NCBI GenBank assembly: GCA_002359465.1
Contig: DENA01000020.1
Location: 9,827-22,524 of the forward strand
DNA: 12,698 nucleotides
Source: Ruminococcaceae bacterium UBA2656
GTDB lineage: Bacteria > Bacillota > Clostridia > Oscillospirales > Acutalibacteraceae
Reading direction: 5' to 3'
Part shown: positions 1-7,596 of the stretch, one piece after another
Position numbering within the stretch: position 1 is the stretch's first letter
Layout of the letters: each line of letters begins with the position of its first letter
Program-made: the position numbers and the translations under genes
Notes under the pieces: generated by a model
What the model saw: the letters and a program-made list of their open reading frames with translations, nothing else
Databases searched by the model: none
What the model was told of the DNA's origin: nothing

Positions 1-408
1 AATTCCAAGCCCCGCCTCCGGCTGGGCAAATACCGCGTTCTCAGCAGCAATACGGATGTCGCAGCTCAGGGAAAGTTCACAGCCGCCGCCAAGTGCAAAT
101 CCGTTTACCGCCGCAATGACAGGGATCGGGAATTTTTCAATTTTCCTGAAAACAGCGTTGCCCTTTGCACTGAAGGCCTGCCCTTCCGCTTTTGTTTTGC
201 TGCTCATTTCCGCAATATCCGCCCCTGCAACAAAGGATTTCTGTCCGGCGCCGGTAATGATCAGGCATCTGGTATTGTCAATGGAAACGCCGTCTATCAC
301 AGCCTCAAGATCTGTAAGCACCTCGCTGTTTAAAGCATTCAACGCTTTTTCGCGGTCAATTGTTATGATTCCGATAAAATCTTTTTGCTCGTATTTCACG
401 TAACTCAT
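1..408 (-). CDS. crt: Crotonase / enoyl-CoA hydratase, N-terminal 136 residues (runs off left edge)
   Basis: This is the N-terminal half of an enoyl-CoA hydratase/isomerase-fold enzyme. It probably dehydrates 3-hydroxybutyryl-CoA to crotonyl-CoA in cytosolic butyrate or chain-elongation metabolism. The minus-strand ATG is at 408 and the frame is open to base 1. Seen in the protein: SFVAGADI (about residues 58-65) for the first oxyanion-hole strand, NGFALGGGCELSLSCD (about 102-117) for the second, with Glu111, and QPEAGLGI at 129-136 with Glu131. The two glutamates are 20 residues apart, as in the catalytic pair of the family. An AGAAGG-like ribosome binding site precedes the ATG. The gene lies 33 bp downstream of the thiolase on the same strand, which supports an operon and the short-chain role. 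The crotonase fold is shared by many acyl-CoA enzymes, so the exact substrate is inferred from the neighbour. The C-terminal half is outside the window. Confidence 0.9.
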   Translation of the reverse strand, partial: MSYVKYEQKDFIGIITIDREKALNALNSEVLTDLEAVIDGVSIDNTRCLIITGAGQKSFVAGADIAEMSSKTKAEGQAFSAKGNAVFRKIEKFPIPVIAAVNGFALGGGCELSLSCDIRIAAENAVFAQPEAGLGI

Positions 409-441
409 AATCCAATAACCCTTCTTTCTTCAGCTTATTAA

Positions 442-1632
442 TTACTCGTCGTCGCCCATTTTTACAATTGCGGAAACACCCATGCCGCCGCCAACACAAA
501 GTGTCGCAAGGCCGTACTTGGACTTCCTGCGCTGCATTTCATATAACAAAGTAACAAGGATTCTGCAGCCGGAGCACCCTACCGGATGTCCAAGTGCAAT
601 GGCTCCGCCGTTAACATTTACTTTTGATTGGTCGAATTTCAGGTCATGCGCAACTGCAAGCGTCTGGGAAGCAAAAGCTTCGTTCGCTTCAATCAGATCC
701 ATGTCGTCTACAGTGAGTCCTGTTTTTTTCATTACTCTGCGGGTGCTGTAAATCGGGCCAAGACCCATGACGGAAGGATCCACACCGGCGGAAGCGCCGC
801 CAATCCAGGTCGCCATTGGTTTCACGCCGAGTTCTTTTGCCTTTTCTTCACTCATCAGAACGATTGCAGCCGCACCGTCGTTAATGCCGGAAGCATTCGC
901 TGCAGTAACAGTGCCGTCCGCTTTAAATGCCGGCTTCAGTTTGGAAATGCCTTCTGCCGTAACACCTGCGCGCGGGCCTTCATCCTTGGTGAAAAGAACG
1001 GTTTCTTTTTTCACTTTAATCGGAACAGGAACAATTTCTTCGTCAAATTTGCCTTCTGCCTGTGCCCTTTCACATTTCTGCTGGCTGAACGCTGCAAACT
1101 CGTCCTGCATTTCACGGGTAATTCCATACTGTTCCGCAACATTTTCAGCCGTAATACCCATGTGGTAGTGGTTGAAAGTGTCTTCAAGGCCATCGTGGAT
1201 CATGGAATCAAGCAGTTCACCGTTGTTCATGCGATAGCCGAAACGGGCATTTTTCAAAAGATACGGAGCACCTGACATGCTTTCCATACCACCGGCCACA
1301 ATAATGTCCGCCTCACCGGCCTCGATCAGCGCGGCGGCAACATTGACGCTTTTCAGCGCGGAACCGCACAGGTTGTTCAGGGTAAATGCAGGAACGCTTA
1401 CCGGGATTCCGGCATAAACGGCAGACTGACGGGCAACATTCTGGCCAAGACCAGCCTGATACACGCAGCCCATAATGACTTCGTCAACCTGTTCCGGAGC
1501 AACATTTGCGCGCTTCAGCGCTTCTTTTATGACAATTGTGCCGAGAGTCGGTGTCGGGACATTGGAAAGCGCGCCACCCATTTTACCAATGGCTGTGCGG
1601 CATGCGCCTGCTAATACTACTTTTTTTGACAT
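442..1632 (-). CDS. thlA: Acetyl-CoA C-acetyltransferase (thiolase)
   Basis: A 396-residue biosynthetic thiolase that condenses two acetyl-CoA into acetoacetyl-CoA, the first step of butyrate-type fermentation. The length is normal for the family. The nucleophilic cysteine is Cys89 in LNNLCGSAL, the histidine is His349 in [11 protein letters not shown], and the second active-site cysteine is Cys379 in CVGGGMG. The NEAFA motif is also present. An ATG exists five codons upstream (at 1647), but a GGAGG at 1641-1645 lies inside that extension and is spaced 8 bases from the ATG at 1632, so 1632 is chosen. Slight oddities: the active-site loop reads CGSAL rather than the common CGSGL, and the stretch after His349 reads GCSGCR, with two cysteines where alanines are common. 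It is the first gene of a unit with crotonase and has a well-formed promoter with a Rex-like operator. Confidence 0.96.
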   Translation of the reverse strand: MSKKVVLAGACRTAIGKMGGALSNVPTPTLGTIVIKEALKRANVAPEQVDEVIMGCVYQAGLGQNVARQSAVYAGIPVSVPAFTLNNLCGSALKSVNVAAALIEAGEADIIVAGGMESMSGAPYLLKNARFGYRMNNGELLDSMIHDGLEDTFNHYHMGITAENVAEQYGITREMQDEFAAFSQQKCERAQAEGKFDEEIVPVPIKVKKETVLFTKDEGPRAGVTAEGISKLKPAFKADGTVTAANASGINDGAAAIVLMSEEKAKELGVKPMATWIGGASAGVDPSVMGLGPIYSTRRVMKKTGLTVDDMDLIEANEAFASQTLAVAHDLKFDQSKVNVNGGAIALGHPVGCSGCRILVTLLYEMQRRKSKYGLATLCVGGGMGVSAIVKMGDDE

Positions 1633-1721
1633 AACAATTTCCTCCATTCATCTTTTTGCAACTATCCAATTGCGAAGCCTCATGTTCTTAAAAATCTAAA
1701 TTCTTACTGAATGCGGGGTAT

Positions 1722-1739
1722 ATGTTAAATATATCACAA
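1722..1739 (-). promoter_or_regulatory. Rex-like operator over the thiolase -10 box
   Basis: Read on the minus strand the site is TTGTGATATATTTAACAT, two 7-base arms around a 4-base centre. It matches the known Rex operator form (TTGTGAA or TTGTTAA, N4, then TTCACAA or TTAACAA) at about 12 of 14 arm positions when both variants are allowed. Rex is the NADH/NAD+-sensing repressor known to control thl and crt-bcd-etf-hbd genes in clostridia. The site covers the -10 box, where a bound repressor would block RNA polymerase. The Rex identity is inferred from motif and pathway. Confidence 0.6.
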
Positions 1740-1756
1740 TATACTCGAATTTGCAA
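1728..1756 (-). promoter_or_regulatory. Promoter of the thiolase-crotonase operon
   Basis: On the minus strand a -35 box TTGCAA (1751-1756) and a -10 box TATATT (1728-1733) are separated by exactly 17 bases. They match the sigma-70/SigA consensus at 4 of 6 and 5 of 6 positions. The predicted start is near 1721, giving a leader of about 90 bases before the thiolase ATG. The -10 box is inside the palindrome at 1722-1739. This is a consensus match only. Confidence 0.7.
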
Positions 1757-1782
1757 TACAATATAAATGAATATCTAAAAAA

Positions 1783-1800
1783 GTGTGATATATTTATCCA
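1783..1800. promoter_or_regulatory. Second, inverted copy of the operator core upstream of the thiolase promoter
   Basis: TGTGATATATTTA at 1784-1796 is the exact reverse complement of TAAATATATCACA at 1726-1738, so a 13-bp inverted repeat is separated by 45 bp. The two palindrome centres are about 61 bp apart, close to six helical turns, and they bracket the -35 box. This looks like an auxiliary repressor site. The outer bases fit the Rex consensus less well than those of the proximal site. Confidence 0.45.
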
Positions 1801-1862
1801 TAATAGTAACATAAACAAAAAGCCAAACCTATAAAAAAATAGTAAGTTCCTATTAAAATCAT

Positions 1863-1896
1863 AAAAAAGGTCCGGCCTTTTGAGCCGGAACCTTTT
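1863..1896 (-). terminator. Intrinsic terminator of the exporter-AlaX-aldolase operon
   Basis: AAAAGGTCCGGC (1865-1876) pairs with GCCGGAACCTTTT (1884-1896) around a 7-base loop, with one bulged base. Read on the minus strand the stem ends in CCTTTTTTATG, a proper U-tract. It lies about 100 bp past the aldolase stop and upstream of the thiolase promoter, so it separates the two minus-strand operons. Confidence 0.8.
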
Positions 1897-1997
1897 GGGC
1901 TTATGACAGCCGGTTTCAATATATATTCATAATTTTTAATTATTCTTTCAAGATTTTCACCGTTTATTCAGAAAAAAACGTCATCATCCAAATTGTG

Positions 1998-3026
1998 CTA
2001 AGCAATAAAATCATGAAAGTCTTTTATAAAGAATTCCACTTCCGTTTTTGGCGTTGCCCACGAAGTAACCAGCCTGATCGCGGACAAAGAACAATCCATC
2101 TTTTCCCAGAATTCAAAATCATATTTCCGGCTGAGTTTTTCAATCAAAGAGTTTGGAAAAATGGGGAAAATCTGGTTTGTCGGAGACGGGGACAAAAATT
2201 CAAACCCTGCGCCGGCAATTTTATCTCTCAGCAGAGAGGCCATTTCATTTGCGTACTTTGCCATTTCATAGTACAGATGATTTTGAAACAACTGCTCAAA
2301 CTGAACGCCCAGCACCATGCCTTTTGCAAGCATGCCGCCTCTTTGCTTTTGCATATATCTGAAATTTTCTCTCAGTAAAGGATTACAGATAACGAGAGCC
2401 TCCCCCAGCAAAGCTCCATTTTTTGTGCCTCCGATATAAAAAGCGTCGGTAAGACCGGCAATATCCTTCATCGTCAGGTCATTTGCACCAGAGGTAAGCG
2501 CCGAACCCAGCCGCGCGCCGTCCAGATATAAGTAAAGCTGATTTGCCTTACAGAACTTGCTTAAGGCAGAAAGCGACGCCTTGGTGTAGATCGTTCCTAT
2601 TTCGGTAGAATCAGATACATAGACAAGTTTTGGCCTGACCATATGCTCGTCCGTGTGCACGTCCAGTATGGCCTGAACCAATTCGGGTGTCAGAAGTCCG
2701 TCGCTGGAATGTGCGGTAATCACCTTGTGCCCAGTGGCTTCTACCGCTCCGGTTTCATGGACATTGATATGCCCGGTCTCCGCCGCCACAACCGCCTCGT
2801 AAGGACGCAGGAAAGCGGCGATTGCCGTCAGGTTCGTCTGGGTGCCGCCCTCCAGAAAATACACTCCGGCATCCTTGCGGCCGATGTGCTGTTTGATCAA
2901 CTCAGCCGCGTGCAGGCTGTGGCGGTCGTTCCCGTAGGCAGCGCTTTGTTCCGCACCCGCCTTTGCAAGCGCTTCTAAAATTTTTGGATGGGCGCCTTCA
3001 CTGTAGTCGTTTCTAAAGCTGTACAT
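1998..3026 (-). CDS. ltaE: Low-specificity threonine aldolase (PLP beta-eliminating lyase family)
   Basis: A 342-residue fold-type I PLP enzyme expected to split L-threonine or allo-threonine into glycine and acetaldehyde in the cytosol. The sequence opens with MYSFRNDYSEGAHPKILEAL, which is characteristic of this family. EGGTQTN (about 59-65) fits the cofactor phosphate-binding loop. LDGARLG (168-174) carries the aspartate that contacts the PLP pyridine ring, and Lys202 in GGTKNG is the Schiff-base lysine. Length is normal. It is the last gene of its operon: the AlaX stop is 16 bp upstream. The ribosome binding site is a modest GGGGA. Substrate stereospecificity cannot be read from the sequence. 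Relatives can act as phenylserine or other beta-hydroxy amino acid aldolases, so the gene symbol is a family-level assignment. Confidence 0.9.
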   Translation of the reverse strand: MYSFRNDYSEGAHPKILEALAKAGAEQSAAYGNDRHSLHAAELIKQHIGRKDAGVYFLEGGTQTNLTAIAAFLRPYEAVVAAETGHINVHETGAVEATGHKVITAHSSDGLLTPELVQAILDVHTDEHMVRPKLVYVSDSTEIGTIYTKASLSALSKFCKANQLYLYLDGARLGSALTSGANDLTMKDIAGLTDAFYIGGTKNGALLGEALVICNPLLRENFRYMQKQRGGMLAKGMVLGVQFEQLFQNHLYYEMAKYANEMASLLRDKIAGAGFEFLSPSPTNQIFPIFPNSLIEKLSRKYDFEFWEKMDCSLSAIRLVTSWATPKTEVEFFIKDFHDFIA

Positions 3027-3042
3027 TCATTTTTCCCCGCAA

Positions 3043-4206
3043 TCAATTGTGATTTTCAATAAAAAGTCTGATGTCATCCTGCGCTCCGAAAACGGTGCCC
3101 TGTACCAGTTCCCTCGAACCCCCGCCCCTTCCGCTGAACGCCTGATTCAGTTCTTTACCGTATACGCGGATGTCTTCCTTCGCACTTGCCAGAGCATATT
3201 TATAACCTGCTGCGTCATCACCGGAAAAAATGGCGACAATCCCGCTGCAGCGGCTGCAAAGCAGCAGGCAGAATGCACGGAGGTCCGCGGGTTCCAGATC
3301 CGGCTCAAAGAAGCAAATGTTTTTAGTCCCTTCCTGGATGTTTGCGCATCTGGATGTAAATATCTGATTTTTCAGAGAAACAAGCTGTTGTTTCAGCGCG
3401 CTGTTTTCTCCCAGCAGATGTTCCACCGCATTCTCAATTTGGTCAGGCTTGGCAGACAGAAGAACGGAAACGGCTGCAACACTGTTTTCCTTTTCAGTAT
3501 AATCGTCCACCGCTTTTTTGCCGCAGAGCAAGGCGACACGCGTGCCGCCTTTATAGCGCTGCGAGGATATCAGTTTGATAACCCCGATTTCCCCGGTTTT
3601 TGCAACATGCGTTCCGCAACAGGCGCAGACGTCACAGCCGGGAATGGTCACAATGCGCACTTCCCCCGACAGCTCTTTTTTGCTTCGGTAAGCAAGCTCG
3701 GAAAGCTCCTGCCCGGAAGGATAAGAAACCTCAATGGCAGCATTCCGATAAACCGCTTCGTTGGCCAACATCTCAACAAGAGCAAGGCTGTCCTGATTAA
3801 GTTCTCCGTTAAAGTCAACGGTCACTGCCTTTGAGCCCATGTGAAAGCCGACATTGTCAAGCCCGAACAGACGGTGTACGATTCCCGAAACAATATGTTC
3901 TCCCGAATGCTGCTGCATCAGTGAAAAACGGTGCGGCCAGTTGATTCCTCCGGGGACGGCGGCGCCCGCTGCCAGCGGTCTGTCCGTCGTATGAACAATA
4001 CGGCCGTCATGCTCATGTACATCCAGAACATTCACGGTGTTCAGCACCCCGATATCTGCCGGCTGCCCCCCGCCTTCCGGATAAAATAAAGTTCTGTCCA
4101 GAACAACGCTGTAACAGTCTCCCTGTTTGTCACAGCTTAGAACCTTTGCAGTGAAGGTTCTTAAATACGTATTTTTATAATATAATTTCTCCGTTCCCTG
4201 ATTCAT
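3043..4206 (-). CDS. alaX: Alanyl-tRNA editing protein, AlaX-L type
   Basis: A 387-residue free-standing homologue of the editing part of alanyl-tRNA synthetase, expected to hydrolyse Ser-tRNA(Ala), and perhaps Gly-tRNA(Ala), in trans. FYPEGGGQPADIG (about 41-53) is the conserved opening of the family. The zinc site is visible as His100 and His104 in QQHSGEH plus Cys196 and His200 in CCGTH. A predicted coiled coil follows (about 255-285), then a C-terminal DHHA1-like tail with GRGGGSRELVQG (about 359-370). This arrangement marks the long form. The frame is open to an ATG at 4287 that overlaps the exporter stop, but that start has no ribosome binding site and adds a non-family leader. The ATG at 4206 begins MNQGTEKLYYKNTYL, the usual start of the family, so it is preferred. 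Its ribosome binding site is weak, which suggests translational coupling. Confidence 0.9.
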   Translation of the reverse strand: MNQGTEKLYYKNTYLRTFTAKVLSCDKQGDCYSVVLDRTLFYPEGGGQPADIGVLNTVNVLDVHEHDGRIVHTTDRPLAAGAAVPGGINWPHRFSLMQQHSGEHIVSGIVHRLFGLDNVGFHMGSKAVTVDFNGELNQDSLALVEMLANEAVYRNAAIEVSYPSGQELSELAYRSKKELSGEVRIVTIPGCDVCACCGTHVAKTGEIGVIKLISSQRYKGGTRVALLCGKKAVDDYTEKENSVAAVSVLLSAKPDQIENAVEHLLGENSALKQQLVSLKNQIFTSRCANIQEGTKNICFFEPDLEPADLRAFCLLLCSRCSGIVAIFSGDDAAGYKYALASAKEDIRVYGKELNQAFSGRGGGSRELVQGTVFGAQDDIRLFIENHN

Positions 4207-4283
4207 TTTATTTCCAGCTTTCTTAAAACTCTCATTTATGATACCAAAACTCAACAGCCGTTCCACAGCCCCCCTTGCCCGAT

Positions 4284-5162
4284 TCATTCAATGGCCGGAT
4301 TGTTACTGTTCAAGGATATAAAACGATCCCTCCACAGGCACCATCCTGTTACGGCTGCAATCACAATTACCCCGCCAATCAGCGCAAATAGCCCCGGCCT
4401 TTCTCCGTCAAAAAGGAATACCCAAACCGGATTCAGCAGAGGTTCAATCGCACCGACCAGAGAGCACGCAAGCGGCGGGCAGTTCTTTACGGCCAGGCCG
4501 TAAAGTATGTACGGTATTCCAAGCTGTACAACGCCGAGTGCCAGAATACTCATCACCGCAGTCGAAGAAACGGGCGTCGGAAACACAAAAATCATAGGCA
4601 CACCGATGACAGCCGTAAACAAATGTCCGAAAAGAATACCGCTCATACGGGAATCGTCATCCGTACGCCCGGTAATTACATACATCCCGGCCATAAACAG
4701 TCCGGCGAGTATTGCAATACAATTGCCCGCCGTCTTTCCGGTTCCCAGCTTATCAAAGAAAAATAATGAGATGCCAAACAGCGTAACCACTACGGCCAAA
4801 AGATCCGCCCTGTGAAAATGCTGATGAAAAACCAGCGAGGAAATAATTAAAATAAAAACGGGGGATGTAAACTGCAGTACAATCGCGTTGGCCGCCGTAG
4901 TCATTTTGTTGGCCGATACAAATGCAAAAAAAGTTGCCGCAATAAAAACACCGCTTAATAATGAAGGCCTGTTCAACATAATCCGGCGCCCGGTTGCGCG
5001 CATAAAGACAAACACGACCGCCGCAGCCAGCAAGCTGCGAAGCCCTGCAATAACGAAAGGGTTCCATGGGATTAATTTAATAAAAATGCCTGCAATACTC
5101 CACAGACCGGCACAGGTCGCCATAAGTCCGATGGAACGCCTTTGGGATGTTGATGAAGCCAT
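4284..5162 (-). CDS. EamA/DMT-family membrane exporter
   Basis: A 292-residue, roughly ten-helix inner-membrane protein of the drug/metabolite transporter (EamA) superfamily, built as two tandem five-helix halves. LWSIAGIFIKLIPWNPFVIAGLRSL near the N-terminus is typical of clostridial members. The second half ends with AIEPLLNPVWVFLFDGERPG, where P-L-NPVW-F is the characteristic EamA C-terminal signature. The substrate is not readable; many members export amino acids or related metabolites. The open frame extends to 5252, but the predicted transcript starts near 5227, so upstream codons would not be in the mRNA. The ATG at 5162 has a GAGG about 10 bases upstream and gives normal length. Its stop at 4284 is followed, after about 77 bp, by AlaX. 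As first gene of a unit with an alanyl-tRNA editor and a threonine aldolase, amino acid export is a fair guess. Confidence 0.88.
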   Translation of the reverse strand: MASSTSQRRSIGLMATCAGLWSIAGIFIKLIPWNPFVIAGLRSLLAAAVVFVFMRATGRRIMLNRPSLLSGVFIAATFFAFVSANKMTTAANAIVLQFTSPVFILIISSLVFHQHFHRADLLAVVVTLFGISLFFFDKLGTGKTAGNCIAILAGLFMAGMYVITGRTDDDSRMSGILFGHLFTAVIGVPMIFVFPTPVSSTAVMSILALGVVQLGIPYILYGLAVKNCPPLACSLVGAIEPLLNPVWVFLFDGERPGLFALIGGVIVIAAVTGWCLWRDRFISLNSNNPAIE

Positions 5163-5233
5163 TCTCACATATCCTCTGTCTATATTTTTTTGAAGCGCGT
5201 CCGGGTAATTCTGCGCTTTTTTACATACCACAT

Positions 5234-5262
5234 ATAATACTTGAAATACCATAAAATTGCAA
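5234..5262 (-). promoter_or_regulatory. Promoter of the exporter-AlaX-aldolase operon
   Basis: Minus strand: -35 TTGCAA (5257-5262), 17-base spacer, -10 TATTAT (5234-5239). The predicted start near 5227 leaves a leader of about 65 bases. No T-box, riboswitch or attenuator fits in that leader. Confidence 0.65.
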
Positions 5263-5387
5263 TAAAATACGGCTGAAATGACTTAGTCTTTTAAAGTATT
5301 TAAAGATGCGTTACAAGAAATTAGCACATTGCATAATGTTTTTGGAATAAAACCGTCTATTTTAATCTATATTTACATGTATTTACG

Positions 5388-5396
5388 TGATATAAT
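5388..5396 (+). promoter_or_regulatory. Extended -10 promoter of the pyrophosphatase gene
   Basis: TGATATAAT is an extended -10 element: TG at 5388-5389, one base, then a perfect TATAAT at 5391-5396. No good -35 box lies at 16-18 bp, which is usual for extended -10 promoters. Predicted start is near 5403. The interval 5163-5436 is thus a divergent promoter region, and I see no further signal in it. Confidence 0.65.
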
Positions 5397-5436
5397 GCGG
5401 AATAAATGAACATTTTATTAACGAGGAGCTGGTATC

Positions 5437-7527
5437 ATGCAATTCACCGTCACGTTTTTCCTGTTGGTTTCCATTGCGGTCTCCGCCTTTTCATTTCTCT
5501 TCGCAGCCTGGCTGTATCAATGGGTTAAGAACCGTCCGTCTTCCAACAAACGTATTGCGGAAGTCGGCACTCTGATTAAAAATGGAGCAAATACATTTTT
5601 AACCAAAGAATATACGGTTCTCGCCGAATTTGCCGGTGTTGCGGCAGTACTTATTCTTATCCTTCTGCCGGCGCCAATATGGAAAGGCAATCCTTTGGAC
5701 AATTTGGTAATGGCTCTGGCTTATTTGTTTGGCACCGTTTTTTCCGCGATCGCGGGTGTCATCGGCATCAGGATCGCCACCATAGCAAATGTGAAAACAG
5801 CTGAGGCGGCGCAGAACGGCATTAAACCGTCTTTCATGTCCGGATTCCGAGGCGGCGCGGTAATGGGAATGGCCGTTGTGGGCAGCACCCTTCTCGGCGT
5901 TGCGCTCGTCATGCTGATTACCAACAACACTACCGCCCTGCTTGGTTTCAGTTTCGGCGCAAGCTCCCTTGCCCTGTTTGCAAAAGCCGGCGGCGGTATT
6001 TTTACAAAGACAGCCGATATCAGCGCAGACCTTGTGGGCAAAGTTGAACTCGGCATTCCTGAAGACGACCCCAGAAACCCTGCGGTCATTGCGGATAATG
6101 TAGGCGACAATGTAGGCGACGTTGCCGGCATGGGCGCGGATCTGTTTGACTCCAACGTTGCTTCCATGGCGGCGGCGCTTGTCATCGCGGCCTCCTTGGA
6201 CAAAGCGGCGGGCGGAGCAGTCAACGCAAGCATGGTATTCTGCTATGCGGCAATCGGCTTGCTGGCATCGATCATCGGTGTTGCGACCGCCAGAATGGGC
6301 AAACACGGCAATCCTACAAAAGCGTTGAACAGCAGCACCTATGTTACAACAGCGCTGTTCGGTATTCTAACAGCCGCCGCCACATGGGCTTTTAACTTTG
6401 AATGGCGTATTTGGGGCGCGAGCGCAGTCGGACTTCTGGTCGGCGTTGTCATTGGGATTGCAAGCGACTATTTTACAGACGACACAAAGAAACCCGTACA
6501 TAATGTAGCCAAAGCATCCGAAACCGGCCCGGCGTTTACTATCCTGTCCGGTATTTCTTACGGATTCCTCAGCACACTCCCCGCCATGATCGGCATTGCG
6601 ATCTCCGCTTTGGCCGCCTATAAGCTCTGCGACCCGATCGGCCCCGGATATGCCATGTTCGGCATTTCCATGGCCGCAGTCGGCATGCTTTCCATTGTCG
6701 GTATGATCATCTCCAACGACGCCTACGGACCGATTGTTGATAATGCGCGCGGACTTGCGGAAATGGGTGATCTGGGCGATGATGTTCTGGAAATTACGGA
6801 TTCGCTCGACAGCGCCGGAAACACCGTCAAAGCAGTTACAAAGGGATTTGCAATCGGCGCGGCAGGATTAACGGTCATTGCACTTCTCGGCGCATTTATC
6901 AGTCAGGTGAATGACTCCGCCGCAGCGCTTGGTCTGGAAGGAATCACGGGTTTTGACATTATGAATCCAATTGTCTTCTTCGGACTGCTCATCGGCGCCT
7001 CCGTCCCCGCCGTGTTCTCCGCAATGCTGATGCTTGGCGTGGACCGCAACGCGCAGAGAATGGTTTCCGAAATTCACCGGCAGTTCAGGGAAATCCTCGG
7101 CCTGAAGGAAGGTAAGGAAGGTGTTGTCCCCGAATACGACAAATGTATCGAAATCGCCACCTTCGGCGCTTTAAAGGAACTGATTCCGGCAGGGCTTGTC
7201 ACGATTATCATCACTCTGCTTGTCGGCTTTATCGGCGGCGTTCAGGCCATAGGAGGCTATCTTGGCGGCAATATTATCAGCGGCCTGCTTCTGGCGCTGT
7301 TTATGAGCAATGCAGGTGGCCTTTGGGACAACTCGAAGAAATACATAGAGTCCGGAAACAACGGCGGCAAAGGATCGGATGCGCATAAGGCCGCGGTGGT
7401 TGGCGACACAGTGGGCGATCCCTTTAAAGACACTGCCGGCCCTTCTATTAACACACAAATCACCGTGGTTTCTCTCGTTTCTTCCCTGATGTCCACCCTG
7501 TTCCTGACTTTATCTATCTTCCATTAA
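5437..7527 (+). CDS. hppA: Membrane-bound proton-translocating pyrophosphatase, potassium-independent type
   Basis: A 696-residue integral membrane protein with about 16 helices that couples PPi hydrolysis to ion pumping across the cytoplasmic membrane. The substrate and metal-binding signatures are complete: ADLVGKVE (197-204), EDDPRNPAVIADNVGDNVGDVAG (209-231) and GDTVGDPFKDTAGPSIN (656-672). The motif GNTVKAVTKG (461-470) carries Lys465 and Thr468. These correspond to the Ala-to-Lys and Ala-to-Thr changes that mark potassium-independent H+-PPases, so pumping of H+ without K+ activation is predicted; Na+-pumping members are K+-dependent. A GAGGAG at 5423-5428 lies 8 bases before the ATG. 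The gene is monocistronic, divergent from the exporter operon and closed by the hairpin at 7551-7582. Its likely role is recovering energy from biosynthetic PPi in a fermenter, or pumping in reverse to make PPi. Confidence 0.97.
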   Translation: MQFTVTFFLLVSIAVSAFSFLFAAWLYQWVKNRPSSNKRIAEVGTLIKNGANTFLTKEYTVLAEFAGVAAVLILILLPAPIWKGNPLDNLVMALAYLFGTVFSAIAGVIGIRIATIANVKTAEAAQNGIKPSFMSGFRGGAVMGMAVVGSTLLGVALVMLITNNTTALLGFSFGASSLALFAKAGGGIFTKTADISADLVGKVELGIPEDDPRNPAVIADNVGDNVGDVAGMGADLFDSNVASMAAALVIAASLDKAAGGAVNASMVFCYAAIGLLASIIGVATARMGKHGNPTKALNSSTYVTTALFGILTAAATWAFNFEWRIWGASAVGLLVGVVIGIASDYFTDDTKKPVHNVAKASETGPAFTILSGISYGFLSTLPAMIGIAISALAAYKLCDPIGPGYAMFGISMAAVGMLSIVGMIISNDAYGPIVDNARGLAEMGDLGDDVLEITDSLDSAGNTVKAVTKGFAIGAAGLTVIALLGAFISQVNDSAAALGLEGITGFDIMNPIVFFGLLIGASVPAVFSAMLMLGVDRNAQRMVSEIHRQFREILGLKEGKEGVVPEYDKCIEIATFGALKELIPAGLVTIIITLLVGFIGGVQAIGGYLGGNIISGLLLALFMSNAGGLWDNSKKYIESGNNGGKGSDAHKAAVVGDTVGDPFKDTAGPSINTQITVVSLVSSLMSTLFLTLSIFH

Positions 7528-7550
7528 TCGATTTTTTACCTGCCATATAG

Positions 7551-7582
7551 AAGGCTCCCGGCTGTTTTATGCCGGGAGCCTT
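7551..7582. terminator. Shared hairpin terminator between the convergent hppA and degV genes
   Basis: AAGGCTCCCGGC (7551-7562) and GCCGGGAGCCTT (7571-7582) form a perfect 12-bp stem with an 8-base loop, 23 bp past the pyrophosphatase stop and 14 bp past the end of the converging degV gene. The U-tracts are short on both strands, so it probably serves both genes but is not a textbook terminator in either direction. Confidence 0.75.
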
Positions 7583-7596
7583 TCTGTGCAGCGGGT

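Noticed and set aside
628..1275. Long plus-strand open frame antisense to the thiolase
   Set aside because: It is a shadow of a strongly conserved thiolase gene, has no ribosome binding site, and its translation resembles no protein family.
3049..3834. 261-codon plus-strand frame antisense to AlaX
   Set aside because: The opposite strand encodes AlaX with intact zinc-binding motifs; the frame has no promoter or ribosome binding site.
4207..4287. Upstream ATG start for AlaX overlapping the exporter stop by ATGA
   Set aside because: There is no ribosome binding site, and the extra 27 residues do not resemble the family N-terminus. Coupling remains possible but the start at 4206 fits better.
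5163..5227. T-box or riboswitch in the leader of the amino-acid-related operon
   Set aside because: The leader predicted from the promoter is only about 65 bases, with no specifier or antiterminator elements and no terminator hairpin.
5599..6306. 235-codon minus-strand frame, and a second 170-codon one, inside the pyrophosphatase gene
   Set aside because: Both are antisense shadows of the conserved hppA coding sequence with low-complexity translations and no start signals.
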